Source of the DNA: Streptomyces sp. NRRL B-1347 | GTDB lineage: Bacteria > Actinomycetota > Actinomycetes > Streptomycetales > Streptomycetaceae | NCBI RefSeq assembly: GCF_000720325.1 | Contig: NZ_JOJM01000084.1 | Span: forward strand, 1-28,929 | Length of the DNA stretch: 28,929 nucleotides | Direction: 5' to 3' | In this document: positions 20,595 to 28,929 of the stretch, piece after piece | Layout: the number at the start of each line of letters is the position of its first letter | Position numbering within the stretch: the first letter of the stretch is position 1 | Position numbers and translations under genes: made by a program | The notes under the pieces: model-generated | What the model was told of the DNA's origin: nothing | The model's database searches: none | The model's input: the letters and a program-made list of their open reading frames with translations, nothing else

Positions 20595-21115
20595 AGGGCG
20601 TCCGCGGCCGTCGACTGCCAGTAGGTGACGAAGGCCGAGCTGTCCACGTACACGCTGCCGCCCGGGAGCTTCGGGTGCGTCGTGGAGCCCACGCTTCCGT
20701 TCGCCGCGCGGTTGGCGAAGAGGACGCCGAGCTTCTTGGCGTCGTAGCCGTCCTGGCCCTCCGCCGACGAGGTGCCGATGGCCGCGTACGCGGACTGGCC
20801 CGGCTTCAGCGTGACGACCGACTGCGGCTTGCTGTCCTCGATGACGTGGGTGGCGGACTGGGCGTCGTCGAAGCGCAGGTACGGGGCGTTGTACGCGTAA
20901 CACGTCTTCGTGCCGGTGTTCTTGGCGGTCAGGAGCAGGTGGTTGATCGGGCGGTCGACCTGCTTGACGGTGACCTTGGTGTTGGCGGAGGAGCAGGCGA
21001 CCGCCGCGGCGGCCTTGGCGGGCGCGGCCGTCGCCGCCGTGCCGGCGAGCGTGGTCAGGGAGAGCGCGGCGGTGAGGGTGACGAGGGCGGCGGCGGTACG
21101 GCGGTTCGTGCGCAT
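20585..21115 (-). CDS. secreted DUF4232 protein
   Basis: The 176-residue protein begins with a Sec signal peptide: MRTNRR, a hydrophobic Ala/Leu/Thr stretch and a probable signal-peptidase I cleavage near residue 31 after TAA. The mature part is one DUF4232 domain with two cysteines (ACSSANTK and KTCYAYN) placed for a disulphide, plus the LKPGQSAYA block. It ends ALYW at a stop inside a 14-base tandem repeat. The function of DUF4232 is unknown. The gene downstream of the paralogous lipoprotein on the same strand shares the layout RPxNxLLLTxxNTGxKxC, so the two arose by duplication. The ribosome binding site is weak (GAGACGGAAA). Confidence 0.87.
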   Translation of the reverse strand: MRTNRRTAAALVTLTAALSLTTLAGTAATAAPAKAAAAVACSSANTKVTVKQVDRPINHLLLTAKNTGTKTCYAYNAPYLRFDDAQSATHVIEDSKPQSVVTLKPGQSAYAAIGTSSAEGQDGYDAKKLGVLFANRAANGSVGSTTHPKLPGGSVYVDSSAFVTYWQSTAADALYW

Positions 21116-21237
21116 GGTCGGGTTTCCGTCTCTTTCTCAGGTGGCTTGATCGGTGTGGCTGATATCGCTGGTGTGGCTGGTGTGATCGGTGTCGTCGGTG
21201 GGTGCGGTCCGGCGGGCGGCCGGACCGCGGGTGGTGG

Positions 21238-21993
21238 TCAGTTGAGCGCGTCGGTCGAGCTGGTCAGCCAGTACGTGACGCGCAGCTTGTCGTCGACGTG
21301 GACGCCCTTCGCCTGGAGCGCGGCCTCGGCCATCCGGTCGCTGCCCTCGAAGCCGATCTCCAGGCTCTGCGCGGTGTAGCCCTCGCCGCCGCTGCCGTCA
21401 CCGGCGGACAGGATCACTCCGGCATAGCCCTTCCCGCCCGGCTTGAGCGAGGTGACCGCCTGCGGCTTGGTGTTCTCCATGACCGGCGGGACGGACTGCG
21501 CGCTCTCGAACTTGACCCGCGGATAGCCCTTCAGGTCGCACATCTTGGAGCCCGTGTTGGTGACCGTGAGGAGCATGTAGTTGAGGGGGCGCTGCACCGG
21601 GGTCGCGGTGATCGAGGTGTTGGCGGCGGAGCAGGCCACGCGGTTCGCGGGGTCGTTCGGGTCGGAGCCCCCGCCGTCGGACGCGCCGGAGGAGGACCCG
21701 TCGCCGGACGAGGACCCGCCGCCGGTGCCGCTGCCGGACGTGCCGCCGCCGCTTCCGGTGGAGGCGTCGGAGTCCCCGCCTCCGCGGTCCGCTCCGGAAC
21801 CATTGGCCCCGGATTCACCGTCAGTCTTGTCGGGCTGCTGCGCGGTGTCGCCCGTCGACGACTGCGTCGACTTCGCAGCGCCCTCGTCCCGGGTGCCGTC
21901 TTCGTCGTTGCACGCCGTGAGCGAGAGCGCGGCGACCGCGATCGTCGCGGCGGCGAACAGGCGGGTACGGGAGCGTCGGACGGGCGCACGCAT
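21238..21993 (-). CDS. DUF4232 lipoprotein with long Gly/Ser linker
   Basis: From the ATG at 21993 the product is 251 residues. The signal peptide ends in a lipobox LTAC, so it should be anchored to the outer face of the membrane. A ~90-residue Gly/Ser/Asp/Thr linker follows, then a C-terminal DUF4232 domain with the same two cysteines as its neighbour (ACSAANTS, KMCDLKG). The linker would place the domain in the cell wall. An ATG at 22005 is an alternative start; neither has a strong ribosome binding site. It lies 122 bases upstream of the secreted paralogue on the same strand and is divergent from the membrane HTH gene. Confidence 0.86.
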   Translation of the reverse strand: MRAPVRRSRTRLFAAATIAVAALSLTACNDEDGTRDEGAAKSTQSSTGDTAQQPDKTDGESGANGSGADRGGGDSDASTGSGGGTSGSGTGGGSSSGDGSSSGASDGGGSDPNDPANRVACSAANTSITATPVQRPLNYMLLTVTNTGSKMCDLKGYPRVKFESAQSVPPVMENTKPQAVTSLKPGGKGYAGVILSAGDGSGGEGYTAQSLEIGFEGSDRMAEAALQAKGVHVDDKLRVTYWLTSSTDALN

Positions 21994-22070
21994 GGCTGGT
22001 CTCATCTCGTGTGACGGGGTAGACGCGTGCCACTCGGCCGGACCGCGGCGAGCGGCGTGCTTGGATGACC

Positions 22071-22110
22071 AACAGCTTGTGCGGGGTTTCGTCCCAGCTG
22101 TTAGCCGCAC
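22071..22110. promoter_or_regulatory. interleaved inverted repeats in the divergent promoter region
   Basis: AACAGCT (22071-22077) pairs with AGCTGTT (22096-22102), and GTGCGG (22079-22084) pairs with CCGCAC (22105-22110). They lie between the DUF4232 lipoprotein gene and the membrane HTH gene, where an operator would be expected. No clear -10 boxes could be assigned. Confidence 0.35.
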
Positions 22111-22199
22111 CGCCGAGTTCGGGACGCTGGAACGTTCGTACTGGCCTTGACCTGGGGGAACAGGTGCTGCCTGGAACGGCGGCGCGGGAAGGAGTGGAT

Positions 22200-23675
22200 G
22201 TGGGGGCGGGCGATCTCGCGGAGCTGTTGCGAGAACTGAAGGGGCGATCCGGGCTCAGCTACGGAGCCCTCGCCAAGAGATTGCACGTCAGCACGTCGAC
22301 GCTCCACCGCTATGTGAACGGCACCGCCGTACCCACGGAGTTCGCCCCGGTCGAACGCCTCGCCCGGCTGTGCAAGGCCACTCCGGACGAGCTGGTGGAG
22401 GTCCACCGCAGGTGGATCGTCGCCGACGCGACACGCGGGCGGAAGGCGGAGCCGGCGGCCGAACCGCAGGAGCCCGAAGAGCCCCAGGAGTCAGGAAAGC
22501 CCGACAGGCCCTCGGTGCCCGAGCCGGAACCGGAACCCGCGCAGGAAGCCGAGCCCGCACCCGAACCGGAACGCGAACCGGAACGCGAGCCGGAACCCGC
22601 CCAGGCACCGGAAACCGCACCCGAACCGGAACTCGTACAGCAGCTCCCGCCGCGGCCGAAGTCCCGCCTCCCGCGCGGCAAGCGGCAGCGGCTCGGCGTG
22701 CTCGCCGCCGTCGGCGTCGTACTCGCCATCGGAGGCACCGCCCTCGCCGTGCACTCGGCTTCGGGCAGTCCGGGCGGCGACGGCAAGCACTCCGCCGTGG
22801 ACGACGGACCCCGGCCGGGAACCGAGCGGTCGCCGTCCGGCACGGCGAAGAAGGACCCGTCCGGCACGCCCTCCCGCCCGTCCTCGGCCAAGCCTCCGGG
22901 GAAGGGCGAGGACAAGGACGAGGGCGAGGACGAGCGCGACGGCGGTGGCACGAAGAGCGGCCCGCGGGGCGGGGAGGGCAGCGAGGGCCGCGCCCCGGGC
23001 TCCGGCGCCAAGTCCTCCGACGGCTCCCGCCGCGCCCCCATCACCGTCTCCACCCAGCCCCAGTACTGGTACGACGAGTGCGGGCGCCCGTACCTCATCA
23101 AACGCCCGCCGAACCGGCTGCCCTCGCCGCCCACCCCGCAGGACGCCGCGGGCTGGGTGGGCGCGTTCGACGCCGTGTCGGCCGAGAAGCACGACGTGAA
23201 GTTCACCGTCCAGGGGACCGGCAAGGACACCGTCGTCCTGGAGTCCCTGAACGTCCGTGTCGTCGGCAGGAGCGATCCGCCCCGCTGGAACAAGTACCTC
23301 ATGGGATTCCTGGGCGTGGGCTGCGGCGGCAACGTGCCCAAGCACACCTTCAACGTGAAGCTGGACCGCGGGCAGCCCGCCCTCGTCCCCGACGGCGACG
23401 ACTTCCCGTACAAGGTGAGCGAGCGCGACCCCGAGACCTTCTACGTCTTCACCACGGTCAAGTCCCGCTACGTGCGCTGGTACCTGGAGCTGGAGTGGTC
23501 CAGCGGCTCCCGGCACGGCACGGTCGTCATCGACGACGAGGGCAAGCCGTTCCGCACGAGCGGCGCCCCGGACAACCCCACGTTCGGCTACACCCTCGAA
23601 AACCGGGAGTGGGTCAAGGCGTGGCGCAACCCGGACGGCGGGGACGGCTACGAGTGGGAGGGCCAGGGCCAGTAG
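22200..23675 (+). CDS. membrane-anchored XRE-type helix-turn-helix protein with extracytoplasmic domain
   Basis: The GTG at 22200, with GGAAGGAG 5 bases upstream, gives 491 residues. Residues 6-70 form a Cro/C1-type HTH (LSYGALAKRLHVSTSTLHRY, then VERLARLCKATPDELVEVHR). Next comes a Pro/Glu repeat-rich linker (85-150), one transmembrane helix at about 165-187 (LGVLAAVGVVLAIGGTALAV), a charged low-complexity stretch (188-285) and a C-terminal domain of about 200 residues with scattered Trp, Tyr and Cys. The layout puts DNA binding inside and a possible sensor outside, as in one-component transmembrane regulators. Similar HTH proteins are frequent in Streptomyces but uncharacterised. It is divergent from the DUF4232 lipoprotein gene. 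Confidence 0.82.
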   Translation: MGAGDLAELLRELKGRSGLSYGALAKRLHVSTSTLHRYVNGTAVPTEFAPVERLARLCKATPDELVEVHRRWIVADATRGRKAEPAAEPQEPEEPQESGKPDRPSVPEPEPEPAQEAEPAPEPEREPEREPEPAQAPETAPEPELVQQLPPRPKSRLPRGKRQRLGVLAAVGVVLAIGGTALAVHSASGSPGGDGKHSAVDDGPRPGTERSPSGTAKKDPSGTPSRPSSAKPPGKGEDKDEGEDERDGGGTKSGPRGGEGSEGRAPGSGAKSSDGSRRAPITVSTQPQYWYDECGRPYLIKRPPNRLPSPPTPQDAAGWVGAFDAVSAEKHDVKFTVQGTGKDTVVLESLNVRVVGRSDPPRWNKYLMGFLGVGCGGNVPKHTFNVKLDRGQPALVPDGDDFPYKVSERDPETFYVFTTVKSRYVRWYLELEWSSGSRHGTVVIDDEGKPFRTSGAPDNPTFGYTLENREWVKAWRNPDGGDGYEWEGQGQ

Positions 23676-23724
23676 CAGCGCGTCCGTATCGCGAAACGAC
23701 TCCTGTAGCGGCCACTCAGCCGCT

Positions 23725-23754
23725 TAGGCTGATCCGAAAAACGAAGGAGCGTCG
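23725..23754 (+). promoter_or_regulatory. candidate -10 box and ribosome binding site of the aminotransferase gene
   Basis: TAGGCT at 23725-23730 resembles the vegetative -10; the -35 region (around 23702) is not recognisable. AAGGAG at 23743-23748 lies 6 bases before the ATG. The predicted leader is about 18 bases. Confidence 0.4.
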
Positions 23755-24960
23755 ATGACCGCCACCGCACCCGCGCCCAGCACCGCACCCGTCCCGCCCC
23801 TCGCGGCCCGCGCCGCCGCCGTCGGCGGCTCGCCCGTACGGGACATCCTCGCGGTCACCGCACGACCTGAGGTCATCAACTTCGCGGGCGGCCTGCCCGC
23901 GCCCGAGTTCTTCGACAGCGAGGGCTTCGCCGCCGCCTACCAGGCCGTCCTCACCGCACAGCCCGGGCAGGCGCTCCAGTACTCCACGACCGAGGGCGAG
24001 CCCGTGCTGCGCGCCCGCATAGCCGGGCGGTACACCGACCGCGGGCTCGCCACCGACGCCGACGACATCCTCGTCACCTCCGGCTCGCAGCAGGCCCTCT
24101 CGCTGCTCGCGACGGCGCTCGTCGAGGCCGGCGACACCGTGCTCGTCGAGAACCCCTGCTACCTCGCGGCCCTTCAGGTGTTCGCCTTCACCGGCGCGCG
24201 CGTCGTCGCCGTGCCCGGCGACGAGCACGGCATCGACCCCGACGCCCTGGAGTCGCTGATCGCCGAGCACCGGCCCAAACTCCTGTACACCGTGCCGACG
24301 TTCCAGAACCCCACCGGGCGCACCATGCCCACCGAGCGGCGCGCCGCCGTCGCCGCCGTGGCCGCGCGGTGCGGACTCTGGCTCATCGAGGACGACCCGT
24401 ACGGGGAGCTGCGGTTCGAGGGCGAGCGCGCCCCGTGGATCGCCGCTCACGCCGGGGCCGAGGACCGGACCGCGCTGCTCGGCAGCTTCTCGAAGGTGAT
24501 GGCGCCCGGGATGCGGCTCGGCTGGCTGCGCGCCCCCGCCGCCCTGCGGCGCGCCTGCGCCATCGCCAAGCAGGGCGCCGACCTGCACACGCCCACCGTC
24601 AACCAGCTCGCCGCCGCCTGGTACTTGGAGCGGTACGACCTGGACGCGCACGTGGCGCGGGTGGCCGGGGTGTACGGGGAACGGCGGGACGCGATGCTCG
24701 CGGGCCTGGCGGACGCGCTCCCCGAAGGATCCACCTGGAACCGCCCCGAGGGCGGCATGTTCCTGTGGGTGCGGCTGCCCTCCGGTTACGACGCGACGGC
24801 CCGGCTGCGGGACGTGGTCGCGCAGGACGTGGCCTATGTACCCGGGGCGCCCTTCTACGCGGGCACGCCCGACCCCGCAACGCTGCGGCTGTGCTTCGTG
24901 ACGCAGACGTCGGACGAGATCGCCGAGGGGCTGCGACGGCTTCGGGCGGGCCTGGCCTAG
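23755..24960 (+). CDS. PLP-dependent aminotransferase, class I/II (2-aminoadipate/MocR-like fold type I)
   Basis: The 401-residue protein has fold type I motifs: INFAGGLPAPEFF at 41-53, the PLP phosphate block TSGSQQAL (108-115), FQNPTGRTM (183-191), EDDPYGELRF (212-221) and the cofactor lysine K247 in LGSFSKVMAPGMRLGW. It matches the branch including LysN-type 2-aminoadipate aminotransferases and the catalytic half of MocR regulators; here there is no GntR DNA-binding domain. It should move amino groups between an amino acid and 2-oxoglutarate; the substrate is not determined. A good ribosome binding site supports the ATG. It converges on argS with a strong hairpin between. Confidence 0.9.
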   Translation: MTATAPAPSTAPVPPLAARAAAVGGSPVRDILAVTARPEVINFAGGLPAPEFFDSEGFAAAYQAVLTAQPGQALQYSTTEGEPVLRARIAGRYTDRGLATDADDILVTSGSQQALSLLATALVEAGDTVLVENPCYLAALQVFAFTGARVVAVPGDEHGIDPDALESLIAEHRPKLLYTVPTFQNPTGRTMPTERRAAVAAVAARCGLWLIEDDPYGELRFEGERAPWIAAHAGAEDRTALLGSFSKVMAPGMRLGWLRAPAALRRACAIAKQGADLHTPTVNQLAAAWYLERYDLDAHVARVAGVYGERRDAMLAGLADALPEGSTWNRPEGGMFLWVRLPSGYDATARLRDVVAQDVAYVPGAPFYAGTPDPATLRLCFVTQTSDEIAEGLRRLRAGLA

Positions 24961-24967
24961 CGGTTGC

Positions 24968-24995
24968 CCGCCGCTGTGGGCTGCCACAGCGGCGG
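24968..24995. terminator. bidirectional terminator between aminotransferase gene and argS
   Basis: The stem pairs 24968-24979 with 24984-24995 over 12 bp (core GCCGCTGTGG with CCACAGCGGC) with a 4-base loop. It lies in a 56-base gap between convergent genes. Confidence 0.82.
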
Positions 24996-25016
24996 AGGGC
25001 GGGCGCGGGCCGACTG

Positions 25017-26774
25017 CTACAGGCGCTCGGGGGTCCTGATGCCCAGGAGGGCCATGCCCTGGTGGAGGGTGCGGGCCGTCAGGTCGCAGAGGAACAGGCG
25101 GTTCTCCACCTGGTCCGGGGTCTCCGCCTTCAGGACCGGGCACTTGTCGTAGAACGTCGTGTACAGGGACGCCAGCTGGTACAGGTACGCCGCCAGCTTG
25201 TGCGGGGCGTACTCGGCGGCGGCCTCGAAGACCGTGTCGCCGAACGCGTCCAGGTGCAGGCCGAGGCCGCGCTCCGCGGGGGCGAGCTCGAGCTCCGCGT
25301 GCGCGGCCGGCTTTGTGTCGCCCGCCTTGCGCAGGATCGACTGGATGCGGGCGTACGCGTACTGGAGGTACACCGACGTGTCGCCGTTGAGCGACACCAT
25401 CTGGTCCAGGTCGAACTTGTAGTCGCGGCTCGGCGACGTGGACAGGTCCGCGTACTTCACCGCGCCGATGCCGACCTGTGCGGCCCGCTCCTGGATCTCG
25501 TCCTCGGTGAGGTCCAGCGCCTTCTCGCGCACCACCTCGGCGGCGCGCTGCACCGCCTCGTCGAGCAGGTCCTCCAGGCGCACGGTTTCGCCCGCACGCG
25601 TCTTGAACGGCTTGCCGTCCGCGCCGAGCACCGTGCCGTAGCCCATGTTGTGCGCGGTGACGTTCTCGTTCAGCCAGCCCATGCGCCGGGCCGTCTCGAA
25701 GACCATCTTGAAGTGCAGCGACTGCCGCACGTCCACCACGTACAGGAGCGTCATCGCGTCGAGGCCGAAGACGCGGTCGCGGATCGCCGACAGGTCGGAG
25801 GCCGCGTAGCCGAAGCCGCCGTCGGCCTTCTGCACGATCAGCGGGACCGGCTTGTCGTCCTTGCCCTTGATGTCGTCGAAGAACACGACGAGCGCGCCCT
25901 CCGAGCGCACCGCCACGCCCGACTCCTCCAGGAGCCGCGCGGTCTCCGCCATCATGTCGTTGTACGCGGACTCGCCGACGATCTCCTCGTCGCGGATGCG
26001 CATGTCCAGCTTCTCGAAGACCGAGTAGAAGTAGACCTTCGACTCGTCCACGAACCGCTGCCACAGGTCGAGGGTCTCCTTGTCGCCGGACTGGAGGGCG
26101 ACGACCCGCTTGCGGGCCCGCTCCTTGAAGTCCTCGTCGGCGTCGAAGACCGCGCGCGAGGCCTTGTAGACCCGGTTCAGGTTCGACATGGCCTGGTCGC
26201 CGTCCGTGTCGGTCTCGGCCGACAGCTGGTCCGGGTTCTCGATCAGGTACTGGATCAGCATGCCGAACTGGGTGCCCCAGTCGCCGATGTGGTGCCGGCC
26301 GATCGTCCGCTCGCCCGTGAAGTCGAGCATGCCGCGCAGCGCGTCGCCGATGACCGCCGAGCGCAGGTGGCCGACGTGCATCTCCTTCGCCACGTTCGGC
26401 TGGGCGTAGTCGATGACCGTGATGCCCGGCGCGGCCTTCAGGGGCACGCCGAGGCGGTCGCCGTCGGCCGCGCGGGCCGCGAGCGTCCCGGTGATCGCCT
26501 TGTCCGTGACCGTGATGTTCAGGAAGCCGGGGCCGGAGACCTCGATCTCCTGCAGGAGCTCCGGGGCGTCGATCGCCTCGACGACCTGCGCCGCCAGGTC
26601 GCGCGGGTTGGCCTTCTGCTTCTTGGCGAGCGCGAGGATCCCGTTGGCCTGGAAGTCGGCCCTGTCACTGCGTCGCAGCAGCGGGTCGGCGGGGGCGGCC
26701 TCCGGCAGGGCTGCCGAGAGGGCGTCCGCGAGGCGCTGGTGGACGGAGGCGGTGAGGGACTGGACCGAGGCCAT
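25017..26774 (-). CDS. argS: arginyl-tRNA synthetase
   Basis: ArgRS charges tRNA-Arg with arginine. The 585-residue class I enzyme has the N-terminal additional domain ([16 protein letters not shown]), the HIGH motif as HVGH (133-136) after [10 protein letters not shown], and the following [10 protein letters not shown] block. Its C-terminal anticodon-binding helices end [10 protein letters not shown]. Length and motifs are typical for actinobacteria. The ATG at 26774 is 15 bases after GAGGAG, longer than ideal, but no closer start exists. On the minus strand GATACT (26823-26818) is a possible -10. It is divergent from lysS, and the two synthetases share a 227-base intergenic region. Confidence 0.96.
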   Translation of the reverse strand: MASVQSLTASVHQRLADALSAALPEAAPADPLLRRSDRADFQANGILALAKKQKANPRDLAAQVVEAIDAPELLQEIEVSGPGFLNITVTDKAITGTLAARAADGDRLGVPLKAAPGITVIDYAQPNVAKEMHVGHLRSAVIGDALRGMLDFTGERTIGRHHIGDWGTQFGMLIQYLIENPDQLSAETDTDGDQAMSNLNRVYKASRAVFDADEDFKERARKRVVALQSGDKETLDLWQRFVDESKVYFYSVFEKLDMRIRDEEIVGESAYNDMMAETARLLEESGVAVRSEGALVVFFDDIKGKDDKPVPLIVQKADGGFGYAASDLSAIRDRVFGLDAMTLLYVVDVRQSLHFKMVFETARRMGWLNENVTAHNMGYGTVLGADGKPFKTRAGETVRLEDLLDEAVQRAAEVVREKALDLTEDEIQERAAQVGIGAVKYADLSTSPSRDYKFDLDQMVSLNGDTSVYLQYAYARIQSILRKAGDTKPAAHAELELAPAERGLGLHLDAFGDTVFEAAAEYAPHKLAAYLYQLASLYTTFYDKCPVLKAETPDQVENRLFLCDLTARTLHQGMALLGIRTPERL

Positions 26775-27001
26775 GGAGTGGGTGCCGTTCTCCTCGAGGT
26801 GTGGGTAGACCCGGCCAGTATCCCACGGGGCGTCCAGCGGATTTCGCGGTCGCGACGGGCCCGCGCGCGTGCCCTCCGCCGCAGGTCGGCGGCCGGACGG
26901 AAAGGCGTTTTCGCGGTTGCGGGACGACCTGGGAGAATGGGTCGGTCCAGCGGTACGCCCGTACGTACCGGCATCGAGGCAGGAAAAGAAGGGCGCCGAT
27001 C
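26775..27001. promoter_or_regulatory. divergent argS-lysS promoter region
   Basis: This 227-base region separates two divergent tRNA synthetase genes. GATACT on the minus strand (26823-26818) and GAGAAT on the plus strand (26933-26938) are possible -10 boxes; neither has a clear -35 at a normal spacing. I see no T-box (no AGGGUGGNACCGCG sequence) or other riboswitch. Confidence 0.4.
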
Positions 27002-28762
27002 GTGGCTCAGAGCACCGATACCACCGACTGGGTCTCCCGCTACGCGGACGAGGTCATCGCCGAGTCGGAGCGTCGTGCCGCGGGCGCGAAATCCGACGCC
27101 GCCGCACCGGTGATCGTGGTCGCCTCCGGCCTGTCCCCCTCCGGCCCCATCCACCTGGGCAACCTGCGCGAGGTCATGACCCCGCACCTGGTCGCCGACG
27201 AGATCCGCCGCCGGGGCCACCAGGTGCGGCACCTGATCTCCTGGGACGACTACGACCGCTACCGCAAGGTCCCGGCCGGCGTCCCCGGCGTCGACGAGAC
27301 CTGGGCGGAGCACATCGGCAAGCCGCTGACGTCCGTGCCCGCGCCCGCCGGGTCCGCGCACCCGAACTGGGCCGAGCACTTCAAGTCCGCGATGGTCGCC
27401 TCCCTGCGCGAGCTCGGCGTCGAGTTCGACGGGATCAGCCAGACCGAGCAGTACACCTCGGGGACGTACCGCGAGCAGGTCCTGCACGCGATGAGGCACC
27501 GCGCCGACATCGACGCGATCCTCGACCAGTACCGGACGAAGAAGGACCCGGCCAAGGGCAAGAAGCAGCAGAAGCCCGTCGACGAGGCCGAGCTGGAGGC
27601 CGCGGAGGGCTCCGGCGCCGCCAGCGAGGACGACGGCAGCGGCGGCTCCGCCGGGTACTTCCCGTACAAGCCCTACTGCGGGCAGTGCGAGAAGGACTTG
27701 ACCACCGTCACCTCGTACGACGACGAGAGCACCGAGCTGGCGTACGTCTGCACCGCGTGCGGCTTCGGCGAGACCGTGCTCCTGAGCGAGTTCAACCGCG
27801 GCAAGCTCGTCTGGAAGGTCGACTGGCCGATGCGCTGGGCCTACGAGGGCGTGGTCTTCGAGCCGAGCGGCGTGGACCACTCGTCCCCCGGCTCCTCCTT
27901 CGTCGTCGGCGGGCAGATCGTCCGGCAGATCTTCGACGGCGTGCAGCCCATCGGCCCCATGTACGCCTTCGTCGGCATCTCCGGCATGGCCAAGATGTCG
28001 TCCTCGCGCGGCGGCGTGCCCACCCCGGCCGACGCGCTGAAGATCATGGAGGCGCCGCTCCTGCGCTGGCTGTACGCGCGCCGCAAGCCCAACCAGTCCT
28101 TCAAGATCGCCTTCGACCAGGAGATCCAGCGGCTCTACGACGAGTGGGACAAGCTGGAGGCCAAGGTCGCCGACGGCAGCGCGCTGCCCGCCGACGCCGC
28201 CGCGCACTCGCGCGCGGTGCGCACCGCCGCGGGCGAGCTGCCGAGCACGCCGCGGCCGCTGCCCTACCGCACCCTCGCCTCCGTCGCCGACATCACCGCC
28301 GGTGCCGAGGACCAGACCCTGCGGATCCTGGGCGACCTCGACCCGTCGGCGCCGCTCGCCTCCCTCGACGAGGTCCGGCCCCGGCTCGACCGCGCCGAGA
28401 ACTGGATCACCACGCAGGTCCCGGCCGAGGCCCGCACGATCGTCCGCGCCGAGCCGGACGCGGAGCTCCTGTCGTCCCTGGACGACGAGGGCCGCGAGTC
28501 GCTGCGGCTCCTCCTGGACGGCCTGGACTCGCACTGGTCCCTGGACGGCCTGACCCACCTCGTGTACGGCGTTCCGAAGGTGCGGGCCGGGTTCTCCGCG
28601 GACGCGACGGCCAAGGAGCTGCCGCCGGAGATCAAGGTGGCGCAGCGCTCCTTCTTCGCGCTCCTGTACCGCCTCCTGGTCACCCGGGAGACCGGGCCGC
28701 GGCTGCCCACGCTGCTGCTCGCGGTGGGGGCGGAGCGGGTGCGCAAGCTCCTCGGAGCCTGA
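27002..28762 (+). CDS. lysS: class I lysyl-tRNA synthetase
   Basis: The GTG at 27002, with AAGGG upstream, gives 586 residues of class I LysRS, the archaeal-type enzyme unrelated to the usual bacterial class II LysRS. Motifs are [17 protein letters not shown] with HLGN at 51-54 and [11 protein letters not shown] with KMSSS at 331-335. There is a zinc-ribbon-like Cys set C226/C229 and C250/C253. Before it, residues about 180-215 form a Lys then Glu/Asp/Gly/Ser-rich low-complexity insertion. Streptomyces often carry class I LysRS in addition to a class II copy; whether this genome has both cannot be seen here. It is divergent from argS and followed by a GC-rich hairpin. Confidence 0.94.
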   Translation: MAQSTDTTDWVSRYADEVIAESERRAAGAKSDAAAPVIVVASGLSPSGPIHLGNLREVMTPHLVADEIRRRGHQVRHLISWDDYDRYRKVPAGVPGVDETWAEHIGKPLTSVPAPAGSAHPNWAEHFKSAMVASLRELGVEFDGISQTEQYTSGTYREQVLHAMRHRADIDAILDQYRTKKDPAKGKKQQKPVDEAELEAAEGSGAASEDDGSGGSAGYFPYKPYCGQCEKDLTTVTSYDDESTELAYVCTACGFGETVLLSEFNRGKLVWKVDWPMRWAYEGVVFEPSGVDHSSPGSSFVVGGQIVRQIFDGVQPIGPMYAFVGISGMAKMSSSRGGVPTPADALKIMEAPLLRWLYARRKPNQSFKIAFDQEIQRLYDEWDKLEAKVADGSALPADAAAHSRAVRTAAGELPSTPRPLPYRTLASVADITAGAEDQTLRILGDLDPSAPLASLDEVRPRLDRAENWITTQVPAEARTIVRAEPDAELLSSLDDEGRESLRLLLDGLDSHWSLDGLTHLVYGVPKVRAGFSADATAKELPPEIKVAQRSFFALLYRLLVTRETGPRLPTLLLAVGAERVRKLLGA

Positions 28763-28782
28763 CCTGGCCCCTGGGCCTCGAA

Positions 28783-28805
28783 CGGGGCCCGGGGCGCGGG
28801 CCCCG
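28783..28805 (+). terminator. hairpin after lysS
   Basis: CGGGGCCC (28783-28790) pairs with GGGCCCCG (28798-28805) with a 7-base loop, 20 bases after the lysS stop. No T run follows, as is common in Streptomyces. Confidence 0.6.
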
Positions 28806-28929
28806 TCCCCCCGGGGGGTGCTCCCACCCACCCGCCCCTTTCGCGGGGCCTGCCTTGCCGTGGTGTCGGGCCGGGCTGAACAGTTGCTCGGCACCTGGGG
28901 CTGTGCCCACCCGTCCCGCCCTGCGGGAC
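28806..28929. repeat. GC-rich Streptomyces intergenic repeat at the window end
   Basis: The text GTGCTCCCACCCACCCGCCC and, further on, GGCTGTGCCCACCCGTCCCG followed by CCCTGCGGGAC resemble a repeat seen after many Streptomyces genes. I see no coding region in these 124 bases; the element runs off the window. Confidence 0.5.

Noticed and set aside
22147..22175. TTGACC upstream of the membrane HTH gene as a -35
   Set aside because: No acceptable -10 lies 16-19 bases downstream.
26775..27001. T-box or other aminoacyl-tRNA-responsive leader before argS or lysS
   Set aside because: No T-box consensus, specifier structure or antiterminator could be seen in either direction.

Overview
The window is about 29 kb of high-GC actinobacterial chromosome, almost certainly Streptomyces. 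Coding frames show strong GC bias at third positions, and GTG and TTG starts are common. The genes include the Streptomyces developmental pair pro-sigma-BldN / RsbN, a BdtA-like regulator, a Rex-controlled rex-hemA-hemC-hemD operon with hemB next to it, a class I lysyl-tRNA synthetase and DUF4232 secreted proteins. It begins in the 3' end of a 5S rRNA gene, so an rRNA operon lies immediately to the left.

Layout. (1) 1-4188: 5S end and terminator, a HAD phosphatase that may be leaderless, an MFS transporter, an AcuC-type deacetylase and a PF15698-like phosphatase. (2) 4285-7362: a small excisionase-type HTH protein with a BldD-like half-site pair upstream, a 32-residue very basic protein (bS22 family), a degenerate SDR/epimerase and a long-N-terminus acyltransferase. 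(3) 7453-9861, minus strand: rsbN and bldN. A good sigma-BldN promoter candidate lies upstream of rsbN, so sigma-BldN probably drives its own anti-sigma factor. (4) 9862-12036: a repeat-rich intergenic stretch, an HAD-IB hydrolase (minus) and a glutaredoxin-like protein (plus). (5) 12037-18395: Rex operator, rex, hemA, hemC, hemD (CobA-like/HemD fusion) and hemB. Rex, HemA, HemC and HemD start codons overlap the preceding stops by 4 nt, so translation is probably coupled. Rex senses NADH/NAD+ and so ties haem synthesis to respiratory state. (6) 18396-20346: a quinone oxidoreductase behind a promoter with MerR-type geometry, then an imine-reductase-like enzyme on the minus strand. (7) 20525-23675: two paralogous DUF4232 exported proteins (minus), divergent from a membrane-anchored HTH protein with a large extracytoplasmic domain. 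(8) 23755-28762: a PLP aminotransferase, argS (minus) and divergent class I lysS.

From memory, the order small HTH - tiny basic protein - epimerase - acyltransferase - SerB-like HAD - glutaredoxin - hemA - hemC - hemD - hemB is also found in Mycobacterium tuberculosis (around Rv0500A to Rv0512). The Streptomyces developmental pair bldN/rsbN therefore appears to sit inside an old actinobacterial housekeeping block, beside a second gene (bdtA-like) that carries a candidate BldD operator.

Most genes are well-known Streptomyces core genes. I see no phage, insertion sequence, CRISPR array or tRNA. The least explained parts are the DUF4232 pair with its divergent membrane HTH protein, several promoter-scale motifs, and short tandem repeats at gene ends. 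None of these amounts to a demonstrated new system.
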